A stretch of 64,000 nucleotides of DNA, taken from positions 21,694 through 85,693 of the forward strand of contig CAZECN010000010.1 in the NCBI GenBank assembly GCA_964510575.1. Reading direction: 5' to 3'. Each line of letters starts with the position of its first letter. The stretch's first letter is position 1. The translations under genes and the position numbers were made by a program. This stretch comes from CALKYB01 sp964510575 (GTDB lineage Bacteria; Bdellovibrionota_C; UBA2361; SZUA-149; CALKYB01). This document shows positions 44,109 through 52,976 of this stretch, piece after piece. Below the pieces are notes generated by a model. That model saw only the letters and a list, made by a program, of their open reading frames with translations, ran no database searches and was not told the origin of the DNA.

Positions 44109-44931
44109 ATCCTGTCTCCAACGTAATTATGAGGTTCAAACTAAAATGCTGACTCTTAACTTTAGCAGTTGCGAGGACTCCTACTCAACTTATCCAAGAA
44201 GAAAAACTTGCTGGATAAATCATATTAGAGGCGCTCTTAAGCCAACATCAAAAAAGGTTAATGTTAGTTCACTAATTACTGTCTTTGCTTCAGCCAAACC
44301 GGTAAAAAAATTACTGCTCCGGAGCACAAATACTGAAACAAGCTCGACCAACAACGCCGAACAGACAATGGTTCTATCAGGGCTTGATGTTAAAGAGAAT
44401 AGTACGAACCCAAAAAAATAAAATTTATTTTGAAAAAGTTTGAAATTTTTTTTGTGCAAAAATTACAAACTAAATTTTGATTTCGAAAATAAAAAGAAAA
44501 TAAAAACTAACTATTTTTAAAGAATCCAGTCACGGCAAATTAAACGCCGTGGGAATAAGTCTCGTCGAACGAATTATAAGAAAGGAGTCTTGAAGAAGAC
44601 TTTGAAAGTTATAGGGGTTCTGAATTCAAAACTCAAGTAAGTGGTGAAATTTTTATTCCTGCTATTTTTAAGGGCTGCAGTTTTAAATCAATTAAACTAA
44701 AAATTTTAGTTGAGAGAAAACTCTTGCTGGAGAATTTGAGAACAGAGGATATAATACCTAAGGTTGTCCGGTGCCCTCCTGACAAAATTAGAGGCATGGA
44801 GGGCTTCACAAGTTGCGCTTGCTAATTTTAAAAATCGCAAAAGTCTGAAATCTCTCTAACTTTAAAACTAGGAAGTTTTTAAGAACACAATTACTATCAT
44901 TTTTTATTTACCATTAACTAGGTGAGCCAAC
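44109..44931. other. 823-base gap upstream of dnaA: weak DnaA boxes, AT-rich tract, startless open frame
   Basis: Two degenerate, convergent DnaA-box-like sites (TTATCCAAG at 44190-44198; GCTGGATAA at 44210-44218) lie in the dnaA leader. A very AT-rich stretch spans 44401-44520. A hairpin CACGGC/GCCGTG is at 44531-44551. A frame open from 44580 to 44825 (82 codons) lacks a usable start codon except a late ATG and has a TATAAT at 44750-44755 inside. A 7-base stem GCCCTCC/GGAGGGC is at 44773-44804. It could be dnaA autoregulation, a secondary origin element, or both. Confidence 0.5.
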
Positions 44932-45285
44932 TTGCAGCCCGATTTTAAAAAGTCTTTTCTCTACGCCTTCTTGATGGTTCTTGGTCTGAGCTTAGGGCTT
45001 AGCCTTCTCTTCCCAGAGAAATTTGATCTCGTCATACTCTCCGCCGGGGCTGTTGCCGCCTATTTTAATATTTTGTTTTGGGGGATAGTAGCCAAGCTCA
45101 TATTTAAGGAAGGAGGCTCAACTGCTACTTTCTGGTTAATCCTTCTAATCAAAGGGTCTCTCATCGTTCCGGCCTTTTATTTTCTATCACAAGGTGACAA
45201 AAGCTTTATTGCACCAGTTTCTCTTAGCTTTGTGGGGGTTTACATGACCGGCGCAGGCTTATTGCTTCTCAATAAAACCCAGTAA
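44932..45285 (+). CDS. atpI: ATP synthase protein I-like membrane protein
   Basis: The 117 residues form four hydrophobic helices, as in the AtpI family that assists c-ring assembly. The sequence is divergent, and the call leans on its place directly before atpB and atpE. The TTG start at 44932 has AGGTGAG upstream. Confidence 0.65.
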   Translation: MQPDFKKSFLYAFLMVLGLSLGLSLLFPEKFDLVILSAGAVAAYFNILFWGIVAKLIFKEGGSTATFWLILLIKGSLIVPAFYFLSQGDKSFIAPVSLSFVGVYMTGAGLLLLNKTQ

Positions 45286-45473
45286 TCCAATGTCGCTTTC
45301 TGAAGGTTGCTTTCGGATGAATTATCGGCAATAACGGGGCCAGTTTTTGGGCCTCTGAAGCCTTAATTACTACTTTACTCGGTTCAGCTCTAACCTGATT
45401 CTAGATGAGTCTTGGGTTTAACTAGGTCCGGGAAAATTTAACTTAATAGCTGCGCTCTTGGAGAAATTTCTCA

Positions 45474-46181
45474 ATGGCAAAAGGACAGATTAACGTTGTA
45501 GAAAGCCTAGTTGGTTATGACTGGGAGCCTGTGGCCTCAGGTCTACTTGCTGCCGGAGTGTGCTTTGCAATTTACAAGCTTGGTCTGGGCGCTATGAACA
45601 GAGCCAAAGAACCCTTGATCCCTGATGAAAAAATGAGCTTCCGAAATCTTTCGGAGCTTTTAGCCGAGTTTATTATGGGTCTCGGTGACGGCATTATGGG
45701 CAAACATAACCGTAAGTACCTACCGTTTATTTGTACCCTCTTTTTATACGTCCTAGTGATGAACTTGATGGGGCTTGTTCCTGGCTTTTCAGGTCCTACA
45801 GATGAAATCCCTCGTGGTTTGATGTTTAACGCGGGTATCGCCCTTACTGTATTCTTTTTATATAATTTTTGGGGAATTAAAGAGGTAGGTTTCAAAAACT
45901 ATCTCAAACATTTCCTAGGCCCTGTGCCAGCAATTGCCCCTTTACTGTTCTTAATTGAAATAATCAGTCATATGTTCAGACCGCTTACCTTGAGCGTGCG
46001 TCTAGCTGGAAACATGACTGCTGACCACACTGTTTTATCGACCTTCATTGATCTGACCAAAGTAGTAATACCTGTAATATTTTACGGCCTTGGAACTTTT
46101 GTCAGTTTTATTCAAGCGTTTGTGTTCACCATGTTGACTATGCTTTACATAGGCCTAGCAACTGCTCATGAGGAGCACTAA
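45474..46181 (+). CDS. atpB: F0F1 ATP synthase subunit a
   Basis: Stator subunit forming the ion half-channels beside the c-ring. The 235 residues have about five to six helices. The essential Arg lies in RPLTLSVRLAGNMTADHTVL near 165-184, and GTFVSFIQAFVFTMLTMLYI forms the last helix. The F1 genes are not in the window, so atpIBE is a separate operon, as in several deltaproteobacteria. Confidence 0.95.
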   Translation: MAKGQINVVESLVGYDWEPVASGLLAAGVCFAIYKLGLGAMNRAKEPLIPDEKMSFRNLSELLAEFIMGLGDGIMGKHNRKYLPFICTLFLYVLVMNLMGLVPGFSGPTDEIPRGLMFNAGIALTVFFLYNFWGIKEVGFKNYLKHFLGPVPAIAPLLFLIEIISHMFRPLTLSVRLAGNMTADHTVLSTFIDLTKVVIPVIFYGLGTFVSFIQAFVFTMLTMLYIGLATAHEEH

Positions 46182-46287
46182 GCACTTTATAGAAGGGTTT
46201 TTAATTTAGAACGTAGATAATTGGGGGGTTCATTTCCGGGCTTCCTGAAAGTTTACAAATTGTTGATTGGTATCCTTTGGAGGAATT

Positions 46288-46584
46288 ATGCGTACTCTTA
46301 AATTAACTCTTATGGCTTTTGTTCCAGTTTTGACATTTGCATCAACTGCTATGGCAGCAGATGGTTCAGATTCATCCCTTGGGAAAGCAGCTATCGCTTT
46401 GGCAATTGGTCTAGCGGCTTTTGGTGGAACAATGGGACAGGGAAAAGTGGCTTCTACTGCTCTTGACGGAATCAGCAGAAACCCTGGTGCTTCTGGTCAA
46501 ATGCAAACTCCACTTATTCTGGGTCTTGCTTTTGTTGAGTCACTAGTGATTTTCACTTGGTTGATGATTTTCCTTCTAAGCTAG
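46288..46584 (+). CDS. atpE: F0F1 ATP synthase subunit c with signal-like N-terminus
   Basis: Rotor-ring proteolipid. From the ATG at 46288, with a strong TTTGGAGG site, it is 98 residues; an upstream frame start at 46267 has no such site. Residues 1-23 look like a signal peptide (MRTLKLTLMAFVPVLTFASTAMA), longer than in most bacterial c subunits (about 75-85 residues). The hairpin follows: helix 1 with GGTMGQG, a polar loop SRNPGASGQ and helix 2 with the ion-carrying Glu in LAFVESLVIFT. Gln in helix 1 plus Glu-Ser in helix 2 occur in both Na+ and some H+ rotors, so the ion is not settled. Confidence 0.93.
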   Translation: MRTLKLTLMAFVPVLTFASTAMAADGSDSSLGKAAIALAIGLAAFGGTMGQGKVASTALDGISRNPGASGQMQTPLILGLAFVESLVIFTWLMIFLLS

Positions 46585-46631
46585 TCTTAGAGAATCATTT
46601 TCTTTTGTCGCCTTCTAGGCGCTAAGAAAAG

Positions 46632-46658
46632 AAACCCCGCCTTAGAGCGGGGTTTTTT
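46632..46658. terminator. bidirectional terminator between atpE and trxB
   Basis: AAACCCCGC at 46632-46640 pairs with GCGGGGTTT at 46647-46655 (6-base loop), followed by Ts to 46658 on the plus strand; the minus strand reads TTTCTTTTCTT after the stem. It serves both converging genes. Confidence 0.93.
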
Positions 46659-46683
46659 ATTGTAAGAATGGCTGCCCATTAGG

Positions 46684-47610
46684 CTACTCTTTTTCAGCTA
46701 AGTACCTTTCCGCCTCTATAGCTGCCATACAACCAGTTCCTGCTGCGGTTATGGCTTGTTTGAAGACATTGTCTTGAACATCACCACAAGCAAATACTCC
46801 TTCAATATCTGTAGCAGTGCTGTCCGCCTTAGTTATCAGGTAGCCAGTCTCGTCCATTTCAAGTTGTCCCTTAAAAAGGTCGGTATTAGGAGTGTGACCA
46901 ATCGCGTAAAAAATTGCCGCACAATCTATCTCTTCTTTTTCACCCGTTACTGTGTCTTCAAGGATACCCCCGGTAAGCCCAGAGGATTTATCTCCTTTTA
47001 ACTCCACCAATTGACGATTCCAAAGAACTTCTACTTTTTCATGGGCCAAGACTCTATCAGCCATGATTTTCGAAGCTCTTAGCTCATCTCGTCTGTGAAC
47101 CAATCGAACTCTCTTGCCGAATTTGGTGAGATAGAGTGCCTCCTCACATGCCGAATCCCCTCCTCCAATAACAACGATTTCTTCATCCTGAAAAAATGCT
47201 CCGTCGCAAGTTGCACAGGTAGATAGGCCAAACCCCATCAACTCACTGTCCCGGGCAAGACCCAAGGTCCTAGCAGTAGCTCCAGTAGAAATAATCAAGC
47301 ATTCTGTTTCAACTACCTGATCATCAAAATGAATTTTAATTGGCTTACTATCAAGCTCCACCTTAGTGGCTAGCTTTGAAAGCGTTTCAGTTCCAAATCT
47401 TTCAGCTTGAGCAGTCATTTCTTTCATTAGCTCAGGCCCTAGTATTCCCTCGGAGAAACCGGGGAAATTCTCTACATCGGTCGTAATCATTAGTTGACCA
47501 CCTGGCTGGGGTCCACTTGCTACAAGCGGAGCAAGGTTAGCCCTTCCCGTATATAGTGCTGCTGTCAAACCAGCTGGGCCACTTCCTAAAATTACTATAT
47601 TTCTTTTCAA
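46684..47610 (-). CDS. trxB: thioredoxin reductase
   Basis: NADPH-dependent flavoenzyme that reduces thioredoxin. From TTG 47610 (GGGAG eight bases upstream) it is 308 residues, the usual length; the longer frame to 47733 would run over accC. Features: FAD fold NIVILGSGPAGLTAALY, redox centre STCATCDGAFF, NADPH fold VVIGGGDSACEEAL, and the final FAD motif GVFACGDVQDNVFKQAITAAGTG. Divergent from accC with 70 bases between starts. Confidence 0.95.
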   Translation of the reverse strand: MKRNIVILGSGPAGLTAALYTGRANLAPLVASGPQPGGQLMITTDVENFPGFSEGILGPELMKEMTAQAERFGTETLSKLATKVELDSKPIKIHFDDQVVETECLIISTGATARTLGLARDSELMGFGLSTCATCDGAFFQDEEIVVIGGGDSACEEALYLTKFGKRVRLVHRRDELRASKIMADRVLAHEKVEVLWNRQLVELKGDKSSGLTGGILEDTVTGEKEEIDCAAIFYAIGHTPNTDLFKGQLEMDETGYLITKADSTATDIEGVFACGDVQDNVFKQAITAAGTGCMAAIEAERYLAEKE

Positions 47611-47680
47611 TTTATTCTCCCTTGCCTGCTCGGGGCCTGCTAAACTGTTGCTACTAAAACTTGTATAGCAGAGACCATAA

Positions 47681-49099
47681 TTGAGCAAAAACCCCCATAA
47701 ACTACTTGTAGCTAACCGTGGTGAAATTGCCATAAGAATTATTCGAGCAGCCAGAAAGTTAGGTATTGAAACAGTTGCCGCCTATTCTGATGCTGACTCA
47801 GGAACTATTCCCACTAGACTTGCTGATCAAGCTATCCACATTGGTGGATCCAGAGCTCAGGAAAGTTATTTAGATCCTAAAAAGCTAATTAATGCAGCAA
47901 CTCAAACCGGCTGTAATGCTATTCATCCTGGCTATGGTTTTCTATCCGAAAACCACCTTTTCAACCAAAGTGTTCGCGACGCCGGACTGATCTTTGTTGG
48001 CCCAGAATCCGAATCTGTTCGGATTATGGGTGATAAGGACTTGGCTAGAAAAAAAGTTGCCGAAAGAGGGGTCCCAGTTTTGACCGGGGCTGAAGTCGAA
48101 GATGGTCTAGAGATTATATCTAAAAAAATAGGCTTTCCTTTACTTGTTAAGGCAGTGAGCGGTGGGAGCGGTCGAGGAATGAGACGTGTTAACTCTTCCG
48201 ATGACTTAGAAACAGCTATTTCAGAGGCAAAAAGAGAGTCTCTAGCTGCCTTTGGAGACGACCGGGTAATAATCGAAAAATATTTGGAAAACCCTAGGCA
48301 TATCGAAGTCCAAATTTTCGGCGATGGAAAAGGTAAGGTTGTTCATTTTGGAGAAAGAGAATGTTCAATTCAAAGAAGGCACCAAAAGTTAGTAGAAGAA
48401 GCCCCCGCCCCAAGACTTTCGGAGAATACCAGAAAAAAACTATACAAGGCGGCAATAACAGCCGGCGAATGTGTATACTATTCAGGCGCTGGAACAGTTG
48501 AATTTCTTGTTGAAGGAGGTGAAGAAGAAGATGCTCCTATTTGGTTTTTAGAAATGAATACCAGGATTCAAGTAGAGCACCCAGTCACGGAGGAAGTTTG
48601 GGGTGTAGACCTAGTAGGGATGCAACTAAAACAATCGCTGCTAAATAACCTTGAGTTAAAACAAAAAGATAAGGTCAAACATCGCCATTCAATAGAGTAT
48701 AGAATTTATGCTGAAGACCCTACTAATTCTTTCATAGCTAAATCTGGAGAAATCAAATTTTACTCCAGGCCTGGTGGATACGGGGTAAGAGAAGACGGTT
48801 GGATTGAATCTGGAACAGTCCTTACTAGTTTCTATGATACGATGCTTACTAAACTAATTGTAACTGGTAATTCTCGAGAAGACGCCCTAAAAACCTCTAA
48901 AAACCTTCTTTTTGAGACCATAGTTGAAGGCATGCCTACTACTCTTGATTTTCACCGCTGGCTAATTGACCAAAAAGATTTTGAACAAGGTAATGTTCAT
49001 ATTCACTGGTTGGAAAAAAAATATTCGGGTCAATCTACCCCTTCATTTTTCACTGGACCTCTAAAAGTTCCCGAAACAGAAGACAAAAAAAGTGTCTAG
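47681..49099 (+). CDS. accC: biotin carboxylase (acetyl-CoA carboxylase subunit or relative)
   Basis: Carboxylates biotin with bicarbonate and ATP. The 472 residues show KLLVANRGEIAIRIIRAARKLG, the Gly-rich loop KAVSGGSGRGM, RECSIQRRHQKLVEEAPAP, and the active-site MNTRIQVEHPVTEEVWG. Length is that of a stand-alone subunit. The biotin carrier gene accB is not adjacent, so acetyl-, propionyl- or pyruvate-type use cannot be separated. TTG start at 47681. The stop overlaps the next gene by 8 bases. Confidence 0.9.
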   Translation: MSKNPHKLLVANRGEIAIRIIRAARKLGIETVAAYSDADSGTIPTRLADQAIHIGGSRAQESYLDPKKLINAATQTGCNAIHPGYGFLSENHLFNQSVRDAGLIFVGPESESVRIMGDKDLARKKVAERGVPVLTGAEVEDGLEIISKKIGFPLLVKAVSGGSGRGMRRVNSSDDLETAISEAKRESLAAFGDDRVIIEKYLENPRHIEVQIFGDGKGKVVHFGERECSIQRRHQKLVEEAPAPRLSENTRKKLYKAAITAGECVYYSGAGTVEFLVEGGEEEDAPIWFLEMNTRIQVEHPVTEEVWGVDLVGMQLKQSLLNNLELKQKDKVKHRHSIEYRIYAEDPTNSFIAKSGEIKFYSRPGGYGVREDGWIESGTVLTSFYDTMLTKLIVTGNSREDALKTSKNLLFETIVEGMPTTLDFHRWLIDQKDFEQGNVHIHWLEKKYSGQSTPSFFTGPLKVPETEDKKSV

Positions 49100-50024
49100 T
49101 AAAAAACAAATCAGACTGGATAAAGCTGTTTCAGATATTTCCAAATTAAGTAGAAATAAATCTAGAAAGCTTATCGAATCTGGAACAGTTTTTGTAAACG
49201 GAAGAGTTTGCTTTAAACATGGTTTAATTACTACTGAAGATGATGAAATTGTTATTTCTGAAAACATAGAGCCAATTATCCTAAGGCCTGAGCTAGTCGA
49301 AAGAAATAAAAATATTCGGAACCTTATAAAAGTAATTTTTGAGGACGAATATATTATAGTTCTTAACAAACCATCAATGATTCATTCAGTAAGAATTGAT
49401 AAATCTGAACAAGTAACAGTCGCTGACCTATTAGCCTCAATATCAAGCGACTACCTTAACTCTTCACCCTCTGAACTAGAAGCTGGTTTAGTGAACCGTA
49501 TTGATTTCTATACAAGCGGCCTAATCGTAGCTGCTAAAAGTAAAGATGTCTGGAAGTTAATGAGTAAAAAATTCAAAACTAACTCAGTAGAAAAAAATTA
49601 CATCGCTTTAGTTGAGGGAAATCCCAAATTAGAAATTTTGGAATGTTTTATAAAATTGGAAAAAAATAAAGAAAGAGTAAAAACTTTTCCAATTAATAAA
49701 AATCTAGAAGACATAAAAAATAACGCTAATTTGCTTAGTTGTTCTCTTAAAATTGAAAGGATAGAAAATTTTAATAAATTTTCTTTAGTAGAAATAAAAG
49801 CAAAGCATTTGGTTCGACACCAAATCAGGGCTATCTTTTCAGAGTTTAATCACCCTCTTGTTGGAGATGAAATTTACAACTCTCGTTATTCTTTAACTGA
49901 GGCTATGGGTATCGATGGTATAGATAAAATAAATCTAGAAAGCAGACCGGGATTTTACTTAGAGTGTCGCCAAATAAAGTTCGAACATCCTATTTTAGAA
50001 GAAATTACCGAAATAAATTTATAA
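49092..50024 (+). CDS. RluA-family RNA pseudouridine synthase with S4 domain
   Basis: Isomerises uridine in RNA. The 310 residues open with an S4 RNA-binding domain (about 5-60), then the RluA core with VLNKPSMIHSV near 92-102 and the catalytic Asp in VNRIDFYTSGLIVAA near 136-150 (usual form HRLDxxTSGL). A later motif AKHLVRHQIRAIFSEFNHPLVGDEIY is standard. The gene is clearly more AT-rich than its neighbours. The GTG start overlaps accC, so the pair is cotranscribed. The exact target uridine is unknown. Confidence 0.88.
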   Translation: MSSKKQIRLDKAVSDISKLSRNKSRKLIESGTVFVNGRVCFKHGLITTEDDEIVISENIEPIILRPELVERNKNIRNLIKVIFEDEYIIVLNKPSMIHSVRIDKSEQVTVADLLASISSDYLNSSPSELEAGLVNRIDFYTSGLIVAAKSKDVWKLMSKKFKTNSVEKNYIALVEGNPKLEILECFIKLEKNKERVKTFPINKNLEDIKNNANLLSCSLKIERIENFNKFSLVEIKAKHLVRHQIRAIFSEFNHPLVGDEIYNSRYSLTEAMGIDGIDKINLESRPGFYLECRQIKFEHPILEEITEINL

Positions 50025-50495
50025 AATAATATATTTTTCGGTATGTGGATAAGATGTGGTTAAAAATATTCGTTTTTTAGTGCATTGTAAGTGTTTTAAA
50101 ATACAACACTTATAGAGAGTTGTTTTTAGCCTTTAAGAATAGCCCTGTGGATAAGTTGTTATACTATAATGATATATCTTGTTGGTACTTAGTGCTTCAG
50201 ACCAGTACATTTTGTGAAGAACTTTTTTATTAATTAAAAGCGGTAAAAACTATGGAAAAAGGAAAAAGTTCTCAACCAGATATTAGTATGACATTGATAA
50301 ACTTTTCAGTGACTTATATAGTTTCTTAACTTATCCACAAAGCCTACTACTGCAACTTATTTTATGTACTTATTATTTATTATCTTTAAAGAAGATCATA
50401 ATCGAAAAGAGTAAATTTAATCTCTTCTCAAAGATGAAACTAGTTTGATTTTAAGTTAGTCTTTATCAATCAATTTGATTGGGGAGTTTCAGACA
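50025..50495. other. oriC: candidate chromosomal origin (oriC) upstream of dnaN
   Basis: An AT-rich gap of 471 bases with three perfect DnaA boxes: TGTGGATAA at 50044-50052 and 50146-50154, and TTATCCACA at 50331-50339 in the opposite sense. A one-mismatch box (TGTGGTTAA) follows the first at 50055-50063. An 8-base dyad TAAGTGTT/AACACTTA (50088-50112) and long A/T runs (50220-50250, 50355-50460) could be unwinding sites. A TATAAT at 50165-50170 lies just after the second box. Position before dnaN-recF-gyrB-gyrA is the classical place for an origin. Confidence 0.75.
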
Positions 50496-51617
50496 ATGAA
50501 ATTTACAGTTTCTAAAGATAATCTTTCAAACCTTCTTTACCTTGCTAGCTCGATAGTTCAGGTAAGAAACACGATGCCTATTCTGGCAAACGTTAAGATC
50601 AAAGCTGAAGGTAAAACTCTTTCAGTTTCTGCAACAGACCTAGAAATAAGCCTGTTGGGGAATACCGAAGCAGAGGTGGAGAAACCTGGTGAACTTACAG
50701 TAGCAGCTAAAGTTCTTTACGATATCGTAAGAGAACTACCTGATTCAGAAATTTCAGTTAGTGAAAATGGAAACGGTCGGCTTGAGATAAGCTCCGGGAA
50801 GTCTAGATTTAAGATTAATGGTGTTTCTGCTGATGAGTTTCCAAACCTTGTAGGCTGCAGCTTAAAAAAACATGTTTCAGTTGAAGCCTCAAAGCTTGCT
50901 GAAATGTTAGAGAAAACTGCCTTTGCTGTTTCAACCGATGAAACTCGTTATAATATTAACGGGGTATGTATTGAGATGGTTGACGGAGGTAAGAGCAAAA
51001 CTCAAAACCTTAGATTTGTTGCTACCGACGGTCATCGTTTAGCAATGATTGATAGACCAGCAGAAGGGGTGAAGATTGATTCCAATGTTATTATTCCAAG
51101 GAAAGGAATTTCTGAATTAAGAAAGGTTTTAGAACTTAATGACGGAGCAGCTAAGGTTGGTTTTAACGAGGGGTTTTTTACTGTCCAAAGTGGAGACGTC
51201 ACCCTAGGAATAAGATTGGTTGATGGTCAGTTTCCTGACTATAGACAGGTTCTCCCTAAAGATGTGAAAACCACGGTAACCATCCCTAAGACAGATTTTC
51301 TAGCTGCGATTAAGAGAGTTGCTCTAGTAACAACGGATCGTTCTCGAACAGTTAAATTTAATATAACTGGAGAAACTCTAACTCTTTCTTCTTCAAGTCC
51401 AGAGCATGGGGAAGCTATGGATAAGCTTGAGATAAATAAAGACGGTGATGATGTTGAGATTGGCTTTAGCGCTCGTTATGTTACCGACCTTCTTAATTCA
51501 ATGTCTTCTGCTGAAAATATCAGTATTAAGCTAAACGGAGACCTTGGGCCTGGATTATTTATTGGTAATAGCGATGAAGAGCATCAGGCAATTGTAATGC
51601 CTATGAGGTTTGATTAA
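50496..51617 (+). CDS. dnaN: DNA polymerase III beta clamp
   Basis: Sliding clamp tethering the polymerase. From ATG 50496 (GGGGAG upstream; a frame start 21 bases earlier looks unused) it is 373 residues in three similar domains. Typical segments are MKFTVSKDNLSNLL, RFVATDGHRLAMIDR, the hydrophobic partner-binding groove, and the end QAIVMPMRF, close to the family's VMPMR-L terminus. First gene after the putative origin. Confidence 0.97.
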   Translation: MKFTVSKDNLSNLLYLASSIVQVRNTMPILANVKIKAEGKTLSVSATDLEISLLGNTEAEVEKPGELTVAAKVLYDIVRELPDSEISVSENGNGRLEISSGKSRFKINGVSADEFPNLVGCSLKKHVSVEASKLAEMLEKTAFAVSTDETRYNINGVCIEMVDGGKSKTQNLRFVATDGHRLAMIDRPAEGVKIDSNVIIPRKGISELRKVLELNDGAAKVGFNEGFFTVQSGDVTLGIRLVDGQFPDYRQVLPKDVKTTVTIPKTDFLAAIKRVALVTTDRSRTVKFNITGETLTLSSSSPEHGEAMDKLEINKDGDDVEIGFSARYVTDLLNSMSSAENISIKLNGDLGPGLFIGNSDEEHQAIVMPMRFD

Positions 51618-51644
51618 AAACCTAGGCTATAAAAAATTCGAATC

Positions 51645-52790
51645 TTGAAACTGCTAAAGATTGAAATAGAGAATTTCAGAAATCTAAAATCACAGCAGGT
51701 AGAATTTCCAAATCAAATTTCAGTGTTAACTGGTAAAAACGGTCAGGGTAAGACCAGTTTACTTGAATCTATTTATATCCTTTCCCACTCTAAGTCTTTC
51801 CGAACATCTCGTCCTTCAGAATTAGTTAAGTGGGACTCTGCCGATGATTGTCTTCTTAAAGCAATTATCGAAAGTGATGACGGTGAAAAGGAATTAGTTT
51901 GGAGAGTTGTCTCTGGTAAGAGAGAGATGATGGTAAATGGAACAAAAGTAGCTTCTTCTTCGGGATTTTATGGAAATCTAAAGTGCGTTGAATTTACTCC
52001 TGATGATTTAAATCTTGTCTCAGGTTCACCTGGTGACAGAAGAAAATTTTTCGACCGGCTAGTATCTCAAATTAGTGAAAGCTACTTCGAAAATTTACTG
52101 GCCTATCATAGAGCCTTGAAGCAAAGAAATTCTCTCATTTTAAGAGGTGAAAATAGCCAATCAGTCTTTATTCCTTGGAATGAACTTTTAGTGGATAAAG
52201 GACTATTTGTTGCTGAGCAGCGCAAGAAATTTTCCTCTGAATTTAGCGTTTTTTTTGCTTCTAATTATTCTTATTTTACTGGATATGAAGAAAATAAATC
52301 GGCAGTGGCTGGAATAGAAAGCGCTGAGATCAGGTACGTATCTAAGTTCTTAGATGAGGAAGGAGATATTCGCAGTAAAGAAGATTTAATGTCTGAATAC
52401 TCGAATAGACTTTCACAAGATATTTCAAGAAGAACTAGCACTTTTGGAGTTCATAGAGATGATTATGAAATCTTTCTTGATACTGGAGGCGGAAATCGTC
52501 AGGCGAAGAAAGCGGCATCTCAGGGTCAGAAGAGAAGCATTTCTCTGGCCCTTAAGTTTGCGGCGGTAAGCTTAATTGAAAAAATAACCGGAGATAGGCC
52601 TGTAGTATTGCTAGATGATGTTGAATCGGAGCTGGATAAGTTTAGAAAACAGGCCTTGTTTGGAAAAATAGCCGAATTGGGAGGCCAGGTAATGATAACA
52701 GCCACTGAGCTAAGCGACGAAAATAGGCGTAATTTAATCTCTCCTGATGTCTTTCAAATTGAAGAGGGATTGGTTGAAAAATCCCTCTAA
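51645..52790 (+). CDS. recF: recombination mediator RecF
   Basis: SMC-like ATPase that loads RecA at gaps with RecO and RecR. The 381 residues begin LLKIENFRNL-like, then Walker A LTGKNGQGKTSLLESIYILS near 29-48. The ABC signature region ASQGQKRSISLALKFAAV near 287-304 and Walker B VVLLDDVESELD follow. TTG start at 51645. 27 bases after dnaN, in the usual dnaN-recF-gyrB order. Confidence 0.95.
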   Translation: MKLLKIEIENFRNLKSQQVEFPNQISVLTGKNGQGKTSLLESIYILSHSKSFRTSRPSELVKWDSADDCLLKAIIESDDGEKELVWRVVSGKREMMVNGTKVASSSGFYGNLKCVEFTPDDLNLVSGSPGDRRKFFDRLVSQISESYFENLLAYHRALKQRNSLILRGENSQSVFIPWNELLVDKGLFVAEQRKKFSSEFSVFFASNYSYFTGYEENKSAVAGIESAEIRYVSKFLDEEGDIRSKEDLMSEYSNRLSQDISRRTSTFGVHRDDYEIFLDTGGGNRQAKKAASQGQKRSISLALKFAAVSLIEKITGDRPVVLLDDVESELDKFRKQALFGKIAELGGQVMITATELSDENRRNLISPDVFQIEEGLVEKSL

Positions 52791-52875
52791 ACTACTCGGT
52801 AAAAATACCCATACAGATCCCTTTTTTATAACTAAAATTATAATATAAATATTTGAAATTACTAGCTTAATATAC

Positions 52876-52904
52876 TTGAAAGTTAGGCTATCCCTATATA
52901 TACT
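52876..52904 (+). promoter_or_regulatory. gyrB promoter
   Basis: TTGAAA at 52876-52881, exactly 17 bases, then TATACT at 52899-52904. It leaves a leader of roughly 65 bases before the gyrB ATG. A second TATAAT at 52923-52928 has no fitting -35. Confidence 0.6.
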
Positions 52905-52976
52905 CCAGCGGAAATTAACCCTTATAATAAGGTAGGGGTTTTTAGGTGTGATTTACCCAAGTCGATTTGAGTTAGA

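Noticed and set aside
44062..44421. 119-codon plus-strand frame across the dnaA start and upstream gap
   Set aside because: It begins antisense to dnaA codons, has no ribosome site or recognisable sequence, and the region looks regulatory.
46288..46584. Definite Na+-dependent ATP synthase
   Set aside because: Gln and Glu-Ser also occur in H+ rotors such as cyanobacterial ones, and the further Na+ residues are not conserved.
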